A stretch of 64,000 bases of DNA, taken from the NCBI RefSeq assembly GCF_958299795.1, contig NC_133214.1, forward strand, positions 85,001-149,000, written 5' to 3'. The notes beneath the pieces are model-generated. The model worked only from the letters and a program-made list of their open reading frames with translations, did no database searches and was not told the origin of the DNA. The DNA is from Porites lutea (Eukaryota; Cnidaria; Anthozoa; Scleractinia; Poritidae). Made by a program: the position numbers and the translations under genes. Shown here in pieces: positions 1 through 11,500 of this stretch (its first letter is position 1; each line of letters begins with the position of its first letter).

Positions 1-123
1 TTACAGTTTCAAGGTTGAAAAAGGGTAATAATACCTGAACGTAAGGGTATACTCAACCCACTAAAATAATGAGGCACAAAATTGACCACAAATACATGGT
101 CTTACATTTTTTATTATCTTTAC

Positions 124-3100
124 CTGAACTTTAACAGATGAAGCAGTTTCCTGGACATTGATAGCCAAGTAGTGAGTTAGATTGGGATGGCTGACTCGGT
201 TGGCGAGGGACAAAATCTCCTGCTTTACACTGGATACCTTGAAAATAAATCAGTTCATAATGGAGGGTCAGAAATTTATTTATTTAACTGTATAAACGTT
301 TTCCTACCAGTAGCTTCAGCTGTAAGTGAATCTGCTGCTCCAAATATTGTAACCAGTAACCATTTCCGCAGGTGAAAAAGGTTAATGATACACAAACACA
401 AACCATAAAACACTATTAATTCTAAAGAGGACAAAGCCGGTTTTATACAAGCTGCAAAGTTTTACTGTATAGTAGTTACTGGCATAAAGGCATACATTTA
501 ATAAAGCAACCTGTTTCAGCAGTCTTCCTTGTAAGTCATGTTGTTGATTGCTAGTGGTTGTTGCAGCTGATAGACTCCACTCACAAACAGCATTAAGTTC
601 ACCAAGTGTGACATTCATGGCACTGTAAACTCGTGATCCTGAGGAACCTTGACCTGTGTATAATAACATGCCATCACAAAAGCTTATTTTCACTATTTGA
701 GCTTGAGATTTGAGCCAGCAGTCAAGGCATTACTGAAATATAAAAATAAGAAATTGGCAAGAGAAATGTACCGAGACATTTTCCACAGTGAACAACTTGC
801 TCTCCCTTGGAACTAAAAGTTATCACTCTTGTCCCTGTGAAGGAATCATCGGGCAAACTTTCAGAACTACGCCGCCTTCTCAAGATACTACTCCCAGGAC
901 CAATGATAGTATCTGTTTTCTTTGGTGATGATGGTTGAAAGAGTGCAATTGAATTTCCCGAATGTTTCTTTTGAAGGGTTGGTGGTGTCTCCATTACAGG
1001 ACTTTTTTCACCATCTCTTGTTTTTAGACTCTGTGTAGATGCAGGTTGATCTGCTTTAGAATTCTTTTCCTGCCAAGACAAAAAATTAGCTACTTCATAT
1101 GTCATTAATATCACAAGAGAGGAAACTGCATTTGCAGAATTTGTAAGTTCATAAAATCTGTAGATATCTAGCTGACTTGAGACTGAATGACATAGTTTGA
1201 ACCAGTAACAATCCTACTGTTTCAAGATGAGGAACAGACAGGCGTGAACCTCAAAATAAACAAGTTTTCAGGTAAACAGAAGATAAATTACCAGTTAAAA
1301 GAGGACAAACTTAAAGATAAAAAGTTTTAAGTAAAAAAAAAGTGTCATTTAACATACATGTATAAATGTACCCAACTAGGTACATATCTAGGCCCTCTAG
1401 TTTGGTATGGATGTGAACTGATTGACTGACATAAATAACAGTAAACACAGTCAGAATACACATCAAAATAATTATTTAAGATGTAGTAAACCAAGAATGC
1501 CTCACTGTAATCACTACTGTTCTCCTTCTTTTGCTTTCTCTCATGGCTTCTTCTCTTCTCTGCAATTCCTCTTCTATTTCCCTTTTCTAGTAAAAAATAA
1601 ATGTAAAAAAGTTAATTTAGCCATTATCATATTAATTTTCCAAACATCTAATGAAATGAGAAGCAAACTTTGATTACTCATGAACTATAAATCCTGTAAC
1701 CTTTTTACAGTTGTTTCTTTGATCAATAAGAATGCCATAAAAACTGACATATTAGTAACTGTTGTTTAGGCAGTGTTAAGGTTAGGAACAATGTTGGTTT
1801 TAAAGATAAACTCGGTATACCTATCGATAGAGTGCCAACGAGCAAATCATGCGTATTTTGGATAGGAATGGATTCCTTTTTTTCCAACATTTGACAGTTT
1901 CTTGGTCCCTTCCTGTTGAAAGGATTATTTCCTTGAAACTGAGGTGCTATGCAAGTATAAACTAGGTTCGGAGAAGAGTCAGTCCTCAGACTGCTGTGGC
2001 TTTACGAACCTGCTATATAAAAGTTTGAAGTGTCATGAGGCATACTTTTTTGAAAGAATAAAACAGCTTGCAGAGGAAGCGATCAGCAATATTTAGGGGG
2101 AAATATAAAAAATGATCGTTTCTCTTACCACTACAAAATTAGTGTCGGTTCGGTTTCACTTTGTAGATAAATATTTGTGCAGTTTAATCATTTAAACCTC
2201 CTCTGAAATTTCCTGATGCTTTTTGTCAAGTTCCCGATTGAATTTTAGAATAATTTGCTGCGCTGCTTGAAATGTTTTCAAGGACATGCGATGTACGGCA
2301 CGTCGGTATTTTGTGTTCACTTTATTATAAACTCGGCCAGGTTTCGAAAGAAATAGCGTTGTTTTCTTTTCCTTTGTCATTCGCTTTAGGCTTGTAGTTC
2401 TTTTTTAATCTTATTTTTCCATTTGCTGGTTAGATTTTTTCCCCAACATCAGATTTTCTAACAGAAGTGAATATATATTCTTCGTATCAAGCTTTCCTTA
2501 TCTCCTCGTGTAATCTGATCCTTTTGCTTGTTTCACATGGAAAAATTTTCTTTGCTTAAACTGTTGTTTTACAAGCTTCTCTTCGTTAAAACCTTACATT
2601 AATGGCCCACCAAATTAATACAATGCATCAAGTTTTCATTTTCCTTGACTGCCGGGGACAGATTTTGGTGAATAAACAATAAAAGGGTACCACATTCAAG
2701 TTCAGTCTTCGCGTGCTGCCGGGGAAAGAACACATGTGCGCCAAGTATAGTTTACCGCCTTTTGATTGGCTGAAACTGTCACACCACTTGGTCTCAGGGG
2801 AATCTACATTACATGAGGTTACACTTTTTGAAGCTCGATCGAGAATTTTTCTGCCTACAGCTGAGTCTTGCGCAGCTCTATTCTGCTGCCACCTTGCCAC
2901 CTTGCCATCCGAGCGCCTTCGCTCGGATGGCTCGTTGGCAATAATAAAAGGCAAAGGATGTCATATCTTTCAGTCAGCAAATCATTCCACATTTTTATCT
3001 AGACACCTCATTTTCTTCTCTTTCCTTGTTCGCTCTAATTTCCATCTGCTGCTTTTCCCTCTTGGCAGCCAGCTTTCTTTCTTCTTCTTTTTGCTTGTTT

Positions 3101-6100
3101 GCCATCATCTTTTCATAAAATGACAGCTGTGGTTTGTTGTGTTTGTGGAGACATGTTTGAACATGGTGTGCTAGTTGAAGAACCATCACCTTGAAAAGAT
3201 AGTTTTATGCTGTGAATTACCCACAAATAATCTTATCCTTTCACAGGTAAGTCAAAATACTTAGGTTCGTGGAAAAAAACTGAAAATTTGTTAACGCTTG
3301 TGCAAGAGTAGAAGAGACCATGAATTCCAAATCACCATTAGTTTTTTTATTTTCAACGGTCATATTTAACTATCATTGCATGCATTTTTTCCCTTAAGAA
3401 TTTAGCCCCCAGTCTGGGTGATTGCTGTAAACTTTAAACAACCCAGAAACATATACTATACCATAAACAGTATCTGTTAATTTTGTAATGAATAGTCACC
3501 CCTCATTCAATAATTCACTTGAAATTCCTCTGTTAATTTTTGATGTCACAGACATATGACAATATGATCAGAACCTTACCTCACCAACAAGGTCTGCTGC
3601 CATTAGCTGCAGTTCGTTTTGAAGTTTACTCAAATCTTCATCTGAGATACCTGTAGCATTACACAAGGATATCTTGGGGCTCCTGCAACAAAAAAAAATT
3701 ACAATGAGAGAGAGAGAGAGAGAGTAGAATTTTATTTTATCAGATGCACTCAAGATTTGTTATTTATGAATCAATATGCCCATAAACTGATAATGAAAAA
3801 CAAAGACTGCAATTCAGTAAGAATCGACATGACTGATGTTATGTCACTCACATATTTTTCAACTTTGCATGAATAATATTAAAGGAATAGACCACACTTT
3901 CTATGGGTTTACCAGAGTGATAACCCACTTAGGATGTTGGCAGAACACTCGCAAAGCTTGTAAATCACCAGCCAAAGGCGAGTGATTTACAAGCTTTTCA
4001 AGTGTTCTCCCAACATCCTAAGTGGGTTATCACACCGGTAAACCCATAGAAAGTGTGATCTATTGCTGTTATAAAATAACTTTAAGTTTTCTATGAGTTT
4101 ACCGGCACAATAAATCATACGTTTTTAACCAGCTCAGAACGTACGTACTAACTTAGTTATTTTATAAATATTTATATAATGCAATTAGACATAACATTTC
4201 AGTAAAATGCTAGAAAGTCTAGAAAATAGTGTGACTAGATATCAAACAATCCACCAGGCATATTCAAATAATTTATAACTCTTTAGTCAACTTACCTATC
4301 AGGATAATCTGCTGAATATTGTACAATCAATTCAACTCTCGCATACACCTCCTTAGCAACAACACTCTGCAGGGGTGTTAGTTTCAAACACACTTTGGGT
4401 GGATGCTCAGGCTAAGGAAGATGTAAGATAATATAAAAAAGAAATGAAAACAAAAAAAAAACCCTTACCTCTACTCAACTCAAGTTGCATCAAATCATAT
4501 GGAATCAGAGCATACATGTACGTTAGCATTAGTAATTTTGTTATTAGCAGCACATCAACATGTATACTATATTTAATGAAAAAAGTTATTGGTTTTGAAT
4601 ATTCCACAGAGAATCTATAATGAAACTTTCTGTTACTTATAGACCATATTTTCACTAACATTTAATCATTCATGTTAATAGATAAAACTCTAGTGCGATG
4701 AAGATACTTCCTTAGTTAGGAGCAATGGTTGACCTGAATTTCATAGACAAATGGCAGATGTTAATTCATTTAAATTATTATGAATTTAAATGAATCAACA
4801 GCTGTTCTTGATTTTTTTAACTTAGTTTTGTTCAGAATGGCTTGTACAGGAGCCTGGTTAGAATCCTCTTAGATGTAAATTGTACTCAAAAAGGGCGATC
4901 AAACACAAGGATATGTTTTATGGAAGTGTATTGACCTCATTATTTCTATGTGTTTTTCCAATTTGCCAGAGAAGCTTGTCAACATGATCCTCAGATGTCA
5001 GCACGTGATCAATAATATTTAAAATGAGTAAACCATAACAGAAACCCAGAAACCTTTATCAAGTAATGCTTGGTGCAAAACTTCAATTTGCACGTAAAAG
5101 TAAACTTTTATTCATATGAAAAAGGATGAGCACCAGAACTCGCTTTGAAAAACAGGCCAAAGGAAATTTGGTTCCGGCTAAACTTCAGAATACCCGGCCA
5201 CTGAAATATCATTCATCAAATCCTGCTACCGCAGTCCCGCAGTCGACATACTTTACCTAATATCTGTATATAAACATCACGAAATATGCCGCTTGCATCG
5301 TGCGCGTTGGTGTTGACCTTGTTGATCCTTGCTACCGCAGTCCCGCAGTCGACATAATTTACATACATGTATGATCGCAAAATACACGTTAATTGAACTT
5401 GATGAGTGAACTCCTCTCTTTTACTCAGTCGCAAATAACAGAGTGCACAAATCGTATGAACAACAAATATATTCAATTTCCTTTGCCTTAGTTACATCAT
5501 AAAATCTATTTCAAAACATTATTTTTAATAACAGCAACTCCGGGTATATATAATGTTCACGACGCTCATAGTGTCTGATACATCCAAGATGCGTGAGTCA
5601 AACGCACCTGAGCGAGACACGAATATTCCTTGCACACTTATTGGAATATTTTGTAACATGCTTTGAAAAGTTAACGCTTTGTTGTACTGGTGGCATACAC
5701 TTTCTTTACATCATTCAAAAATACACTAAACAAGTCTTCATCGCGGTGCATGTACCTCCAAATAAATTCCGCCAAATATGTTGAGAAAAGATGCTTTCGA
5801 ACGCCAAACTTAGGTAGTTTACACTTTGCATGCCTCCAATGACCTTCAATTTTATTGGTATGGTGACCGTCTTTGTTCACAAATTCTACTGAGTGATTAA
5901 CTGTTCGGTGTTCATAACCATGTGTCTCAAGTTTCGAGTACGCTTTCCAGCAATCAGAAACAATAATAGTTCCAGGTTCAATCCATTTTTGGATGATGGG
6001 CAGTAGTGTTTGTTCGTCCCGTTTTTCCACTGCCACCAGGAAACATTTCCTGCTGTCTTCCTCGATTCCCCCAAAGACCCACTGGCCTTTGACGTGATGA

Positions 6101-7969
6101 CCTCGGTGGTATTTCCTCTTGCCAAATTTACTTTCGTCGATCTGTACGACTTTTCCTTTTCCGCCGAGTTTGTCACTGTTTTCCAGTAGAGTGATTTCGC
6201 AAACTTCGCGACAGAAGCTGTCCCAATCCACCCCAGTGCTTTCAGCAAGGCCTACTTCATGTTTTATTTGCGCCTGATCAAGATCCTGGCACCACCAATA
6301 TGTCAACTTCAAAATTTCTTCTAAGGTCATCTTGCTCTTCTCGAACCAGCTTCCTTTCCTAATCGATACTTCTGCCTTGTGTCTTTTACCGTTAACTTGC
6401 TTTCTGCATTCCCACTTCAAACCATCCGATCGATCCTCGCACCTCGTCAAACTCATTTCTCCAGCACACATCGGACACGAACGTTCCTTCGCCATCAGCC
6501 CTTCATCCATTAACCAGTGTACCAGCATTTCTTTGTCCTGCATTCGCGCTACCAGGTTGTCGTATTGCCACTTCCTGTGTTCGCAGTTGCGACCATAGCT
6601 CCCTGTGAGAGACATTCCACACTGCGTCGCACGTTCCTCTTTTGGATTTTCTAATGTTGTTGTTTGACTACCAGCATTGATTTTTCTACGTTTTGATCCT
6701 ATTGCAACTTGTATTCCTTTATCGTCCATACTTCAATGTCTACATGTATTACGCAAAAAATATAAGTTCCACTTATCGCAGACCTTTCACTTTACGGGAA
6801 TTGTCGATTATATATCACACCAAATGAATCGATGTCACTTCACTTCACTGAATATGCTAATAACGTTTCTAATAGGTTTCATAAAGTACGCCGCCCTTTC
6901 CAATTAATAAAATCTCCTCTCAATGAAAAAAATCCCGCCCGACACTACCAATCCTCACACGAATTTGTTGCCTTCATTGAATTCGGCATGCGTCTTAAAA
7001 AACCTTTACATCTCGGTTTCAATCATTTATATCACACCTTCTCTATTGGGTCCGTTTGAATAGGGCAGTCAATTACCTTGTAAGTGGCACACAATAACTT
7101 ATTTCAAACCATACAATACTATGAAGTTCACTAACAAAGGCGGCCCGCACTACTCCCTAAGGGCTATTCCCTGCTCAGTCCAGGCTAATTTCAGTTGATA
7201 ATAATCGCTCTGGCCGTCAACATCAAAATTATCACCAATTAAATTAAATTAAAATATGACCTTTGTTGCAATGCTTGTTTACATTACTTTATCTTAAAGC
7301 GGGACTTTTTGCGCGGCAGCATTAGATAATCATCGAGTGCGGGACTTTAGACCGCCGTATCACTTCATTCTAGCGCCTAGCTCATTGCTTATTCACCCGG
7401 AGTACGGGACTGCGGACCCCCAGCGCTTAGCTCATTGCTTAGTCACCGAGCGCGGGACTGCGGACCGCGGTAGCAATTTAGTTTAGAGCTTACCTCATTA
7501 CTTATTGATTGACTGCGCGACTGTGGACCGCGGTAGCACTTCAGTTTAACACTGAGTTTAATACTTATTCATCGACTGCGGGAGTGCGGACCGCGGTAGC
7601 ACTTCAGTTTAACACTGAGTTTAATACTTATTCATCGACTACGGGAGTGCGGACCGCGGTAGCACTTCAGTTTAACACTGAGTTTAATACATATTGATCG
7701 ACTGCGGGAGTGTGGACCGCGGTAGCACTTCAGTTTAACACTGAGTTTAATACATATTGACTTGCTAGCCGACTACGGACCGCGGACTACGGGAGCAGTA
7801 GATTTAAAAAGGGCGTGAGTGGCCGGGTATTCTGAAGTTGCTATTTGGAAAGAGATGGCTAAAATTTCAAGGAGGTTACCTTTTCACGAAGATCTTGAAA
7901 GTCGTCCATATATATCGCTTGAATAGCTTGAAGCTCATTTTCCTGTCTTTCGCTGCAGCTTTCTTCCAT
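124..7969 (-). CDS. EIF2AK4: GCN2 eIF2alpha kinase, N-terminal exons (continues past left edge)
   Basis: GCN2 senses uncharged tRNA and phosphorylates eIF2alpha during amino-acid starvation. Coding exons read on the minus strand: 7880-7969 (ATG at 7969), 4296-4411, 3580-3682, 3007-3189, about 1506-1586, 772-1069, 511-692, 124-237. Frames join cleanly at all junctions; the donor of exon 5 is ambiguous (in-frame GT choices after 1518 or 1506). Exons 1-4 encode the RWD domain that binds GCN1, recognisable from ENELQAIQAIYMDDFQDL, then KEVYARVELIVQYSADYPD and VMVLQLAHHVQTCLHKHNKP. A charged Lys/Glu/Arg-rich helix follows, as in the family. Exons 6-8 match the pseudokinase start (SRVYSAMNVTLGELNAV) and the segment ANRVSHPNLTHYLAINVQE. 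The active kinase, HisRS-like and C-terminal parts lie outside the window. A Merlin transposon occupies intron 1. About 390 residues are visible. Confidence 0.93.
2192..2380 (-). CDS. possible small ORF inside GCN2 intron 4, unrecognised
   Basis: A 62-codon ATG-to-stop frame lies in GCN2 intron 4 on the same strand. The product is Lys/Arg-rich with an amphipathic-looking middle (TKYRRAVHRMSLKTFQAAQQ) and an acidic end. It has no place in the GCN2 protein order, since exons 4 and 5 join without it. I do not recognise the protein. It could be a chance frame, an alternative exon, or a fragment of a degraded gene. Confidence 0.2.
   Translation of the reverse strand: MTKEKKTTLFLSKPGRVYNKVNTKYRRAVHRMSLKTFQAAQQIILKFNRELDKKHQEISEEV
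2904..2931. repeat. short GC-rich perfect hairpin
   Basis: CCATCCGAGCG, a CCTT loop, then CGCTCGGATGG form an 11-bp perfect stem in GCN2 intron 4. It is unusually GC-rich for this A+T-rich surrounding. It may be a remnant of a mobile element end; no function can be assigned. Confidence 0.5.
3887..4063. repeat. long fold-back element with 82-bp arms
   Basis: Left arm 3887-3968 and right arm 3982-4063 are reverse complements at 76 of 82 positions by my count, separated by a 13-bp loop. The outer ends read ATAGACCACACTTTCTATGG and its complement. The sequence just right of it (4087-4110) resembles the arm end again, and TTATAAAATAACT at about 4069 is inverted at about 4155, so a second small element may adjoin. 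This looks like a fold-back MITE in GCN2 intron 2. Confidence 0.8.
5671..6729 (-). CDS. Merlin-family DDE transposase (ISXO2/IS1595-like)
   Basis: The single uninterrupted frame encodes 352 residues. An N-terminal zinc-ribbon-like region has Cys85, Cys88, Cys97 and Cys108. The DDE nuclease core follows: Asp198 in VVQIDESKFGKRKYHRG, Asp259 in IIVSDCWKAYSK, and Glu295 in TNKIEGHWRHAK, the spacing and motifs of the ISXO2-like domain found in bacterial IS1595 and eukaryotic Merlin elements. It would cut and paste the surrounding element. No stop or frameshift interrupts it, so the insertion may be fairly recent. A C-terminal aromatic motif (EFIWRYMHR) is also typical. Whether it is expressed cannot be seen. 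Confidence 0.93.
   Translation of the reverse strand: MDDKGIQVAIGSKRRKINAGSQTTTLENPKEERATQCGMSLTGSYGRNCEHRKWQYDNLVARMQDKEMLVHWLMDEGLMAKERSCPMCAGEMSLTRCEDRSDGLKWECRKQVNGKRHKAEVSIRKGSWFEKSKMTLEEILKLTYWWCQDLDQAQIKHEVGLAESTGVDWDSFCREVCEITLLENSDKLGGKGKVVQIDESKFGKRKYHRGHHVKGQWVFGGIEEDSRKCFLVAVEKRDEQTLLPIIQKWIEPGTIIVSDCWKAYSKLETHGYEHRTVNHSVEFVNKDGHHTNKIEGHWRHAKCKLPKFGVRKHLFSTYLAEFIWRYMHRDEDLFSVFLNDVKKVYATSTTKR
7310..7790. repeat. 63-bp subterminal tandem repeat of the Merlin element
   Basis: About five to six units of 63 bp, each containing GGACCGCGGTAGCACTTCAG and TTTAACACTGAGTTTAATAC, run up to the right end of the transposon. The outer unit is more diverged than the central ones. The GC-rich part is the inverse of the short repeat at the left end, so the array extends the inverted-repeat architecture inward. 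Such repeats often bind transposase; that is inference here. Confidence 0.88.
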
Positions 7970-8530
7970 TTCAAGAAGATTACCACAATATTTTTTGTGT
8001 AATATTGCTAGTACAGCAAACAAATACCAGCTTGAAAGTCCTTGTTGAATCCGACGCTGAATAAACACATTATTTTCCCCACAGGATTTCTTCTGGATCT
8101 TCTTTTCGCAACGAAGTAGTCTAAGAACATTGTATTGAACAAAACAAGTGGAGTCGTGAAGAAAAAGATACAACAGCAACAGAGAAAGTAACATACATGT
8201 AACTAGCGGTTTGTCTCGTCCGCCATATTGATAATTACAATCAGAGAGGACCTGGAGCTAAGTTGATTTTTGGCCAATAGGAATTTTTCGCTCACGTGCA
8301 AGTCTGCAAGTAAGTAAGAGAGCCCCGATTTACTAAGAAATGGCCGACGCACTGCAAAAGCCTTTTTCCATTTTGCCTCTTATTTTTCAAAGTCATTTTG
8401 CGGCTGTTTTTTAAAAAAGCTGCTTGGCCAAGGTGCGAGGTCACTTTGCCCACTTGCCTGTCACGCTCTCCTCACGTGAGCATTTGACATTTCCGGGTTT
8501 CGAGACGCATCGTACGGACAATTATTGAAA
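7970..8530. promoter_or_regulatory. divergent promoter region, GCN2 / MRH-ATG27-like gene
   Basis: The start codons of two opposite genes are separated by 561 bp. The region includes a CCGCCATATTG motif near 8219-8230 (a YY1-like ATGGCG core on the minus strand) and a CCAAT sequence near 8273. No clear TATA box was picked out. Shared promoter use is inferred from geometry alone. Confidence 0.5.
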
Positions 8531-11500
8531 ATGTCGGATAAACAGCAGTTGTTAGTACTTTTAATTATTTTGGGAGGAAGCAGTCTAGTGACGGTCGCAT
8601 TTGAGTGTACTGCTGTCAAGGGTTATGATGGATGTGCTTGCTACGTGGAGAAAAATAACACGAAAATTTATGTAAACCTTCTGCCCCTCAAGGAAAATTC
8701 TTCCATACCAAGGTAGCAATGCGAGAGTCTGTTTGCTTTGATTTATTTGCAATGAAAGGTGAAATGAGTTACCCTGCATATGTGTATGTATAGTCAATAT
8801 CACGGGTGGTTGGAGTGGTGTTGGTGGTGGTTTAGGAGTTATTTCTATGATGGCAAGGAAACTTTCTGGTTCAGCAAAGACATTGCATTTATAGCAGTTG
8901 ACAGGGATGTAACATTTCTAAACTAGAAGGTATACTGTTTGTTAATAGAGGGTATATGAAGGGCGTACCTTTTTTGCCAAAAAATAGTATATAAAAAGGT
9001 AAGGGGTTGAACCTCTGGGCAGAGCCTCTCTATATAAAACTTTGTTGACTGCACCCCGGGGGGGGGGGGGGGGCACTCGAGTATTTTTTGGGTGGGAATG
9101 TGTCGCCCGGGACTCCTAATTGGCACCCTGTTCTAAAAAAATTCCCCTAAAATTGATATCCCGTTCTAGAAATGGGCCAATTTTTTATACTCCTTTCTAG
9201 GGTGCAACAAGAGTACAACACTTTGCTTGTTAATGCATTGAACCGTATTTTTAAAAGCAATCTGTCCTTGAATAATTTCAAATGGCTGCTTACAAAACTG
9301 GAGCTTTCGTGCATTCGAAATATTATACCCCGTTCCAGAAAACGCCTCTGAAATGGATACCCCGTTCTAAATCAAGAGCTTCAAAATCACAACCCTGTTG
9401 GGCGGCACATACCCGTATAGGTAATGTATGGGAGTACCCCCCCCCCCCCCGGACTGCACCCCAACACCACCCTCCTCCCCTTACCCCATGGGGGTTGATA
9501 TGAAGAAGTAGCAGTCTAATCTCCAGCAGGGGACAAATCTACAGTGTCATTGGGTAGTAGTACAACTGTCTCTTTTCCCCTGCTGCTAGCTGGCATATTA
9601 ATTAAATCACTGGTGCTATAAGAATATTGTACGACTAAAAATTCCTCAACCATACAACTGACAAATTACTCAGCAGGTTTCTTTGAGCATCTGACAATCT
9701 ATTAACTGGCCATCTGACAGTCTTGTCAGGGACAGTATCAAAGCTAGGTCTTGTCTTTGCTTGCAGATTTACAGTCAAAGATAAGGATTCATGGTTTATT
9801 TCCTACAGTCCATGTGGTGTATTTAGTGAGTTTGTAAACAAGACCCGGCCTGGTGTTAAATCATGTGTTGATGTCTCTGTAAGTATGTAGCTGGAAAATA
9901 TATTCACTGTACCGCAGCTGAAAGAATGTAGCTAACTAACATATTCTATATATTTATATATTTTTTTATTCACACTTTTATTATTATTATTTATTAATGT
10001 TTTATTACAACACGTAAAGTACAAAATAGGTATGTACTTATAATGAAACAAAACAAAAATAAAATAGAAAAGGACAGAAAGAAACAAAAAACTTACATAA
10101 TTACAATGGAAGCGTGAGCATATCATATTACTTCAGTAAATAGTACAAAAATTTCATTGTTCCATGATTTTTGTTATTCTAAACGTTATATTTCCTACTT
10201 TTCAGGTTGCGAGATGGACAAATGAATCTGTCCTTAGCTGTGAAAGTCTGGGTAATGATGCAAATTCCGAGTTTGTTAGCTCTGTTGCAGGAGATGTTGG
10301 AGGGAATGTCACAGCAAACCTCACCTTAAAGTTTAGGTTACAAAGTATTAAATGTGATTTTTTTCCTCCTTTCTGTTGTTTCTCAGTATACTTATTTTTG
10401 CACTTCGCATGTCTTTTTTGCTGCTTCCCCCCGAGCACCCTTACCAAGTCAGGAATTTAGCTAAATGAGGTCATATACCTTTTGCATAATACTTCATTGT
10501 TATTTATAATATTGCAGGAGCAGAGCTGCTGAACATCATTCTGCTGTTATTTCATTGGTGTGTAACGAAACTCTGCCAGAAAATGAGACAGTGTTTGAAT
10601 ACATTAACACAGTGAATATTCCCACTGACACATATGTAAGTGCCCTCACTTTTCCAGGACGTTCTTGCTTTCATGTTTTTAAAGCCATGTTAATAATGGT
10701 ACTGAAGAGTACAGGAATAGCAGATCAAAAATAGTAACTTTCAGGAAAATCTGATTATCAAGAATTCCATTTTGGTTAAAAACAGAAAGTAGTTTCTGAG
10801 TTTAAATAGGTTCAAATAAATTTCATCCAGCTAAAACATCTTTTAGGTTTGGAAAGAAAGTTTAAGAAAAAATAAGAAAATGATAATATTAAAACCAGGC
10901 TGAGGTCCATAATTTGAATTATGACAATTTATGATAAATACATGAAGTGATGTCAATTTCTATCTGCAGTATCTAGCATTAACAAGTAAATGCTGTTGTC
11001 CAGGAAAATGTGGAACTCCTCCGGGTAAGAAATAAGATTTAAGTTTTAATATAATGTAGGTTAACAGAAAATACATTTATTGCATTACACTGCTGCCCAG
11101 TTTTGATTTCTTTGAATGAGTCAGACATTTCTTTTACATAAAAAGGATTCCTCTGCAGCACTGACAGTGATGAAATCAGGTGCTACCAAGCTAAATTGTA
11201 TAACATTTTCTTTTAAAATATCATAGTTAAAGTCCCTGACTCCTTTTAGCAGTTGATTCCCAGGTTAACCCTGAAACATTCTAACATTGTTTTTTTTTCT
11301 GGTTTAATTTATCTTCAGCACTTCCTACTCCTCCAACCAAGCCAACAGGTCTGTTGATCACATTTAATTTTTTTTATTTTGCATCAATCCATAATGACCA
11401 GCAACATTTTACCATTAAACAGGGACATCAAGCACATAGTGTGCTTATAGTGTAACATAGGTGGTATTTGACTGGTATTTTAACATTTCCTGTCGAAACT

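Larger units (their letters stand above)
5181..7839 (-). mobile_element. Merlin/IS1595-type DNA transposon with intact transposase frame
   Basis: A 2659-bp element sits in GCN2 intron 1. Its ends are a perfect 22-bp inverted repeat (5181-5202 and 7818-7839, beginning AACTTCAGAATACCCGGCCA). It carries one transposase gene on the minus strand. Subterminal repeats related to CTACCGCAGTCCCGCAGTCG occur twice at the left (near 5225 and 5333) and, inverted and expanded into a tandem array, at the right (about 7310-7790). I see no convincing target-site duplication: GCTA lies next to both ends, but not as a proper 8-9 bp repeat. The Merlin superfamily assignment rests on the transposase. Confidence 0.9.

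Noticed and set aside
2713-3123. 136-codon plus-strand frame in the GCN2 locus
   Set aside because: It overlaps GCN2 exon 4 in antisense and includes intronic repeat sequence; no family features.
6332-6598. Plus-strand frame across the transposase
   Set aside because: Antisense shadow of the transposase N-terminal half.
7509-7697. Plus-strand frame with 21-residue internal repeats
   Set aside because: It is the translation of the 63-bp tandem array of the transposon, not a gene.
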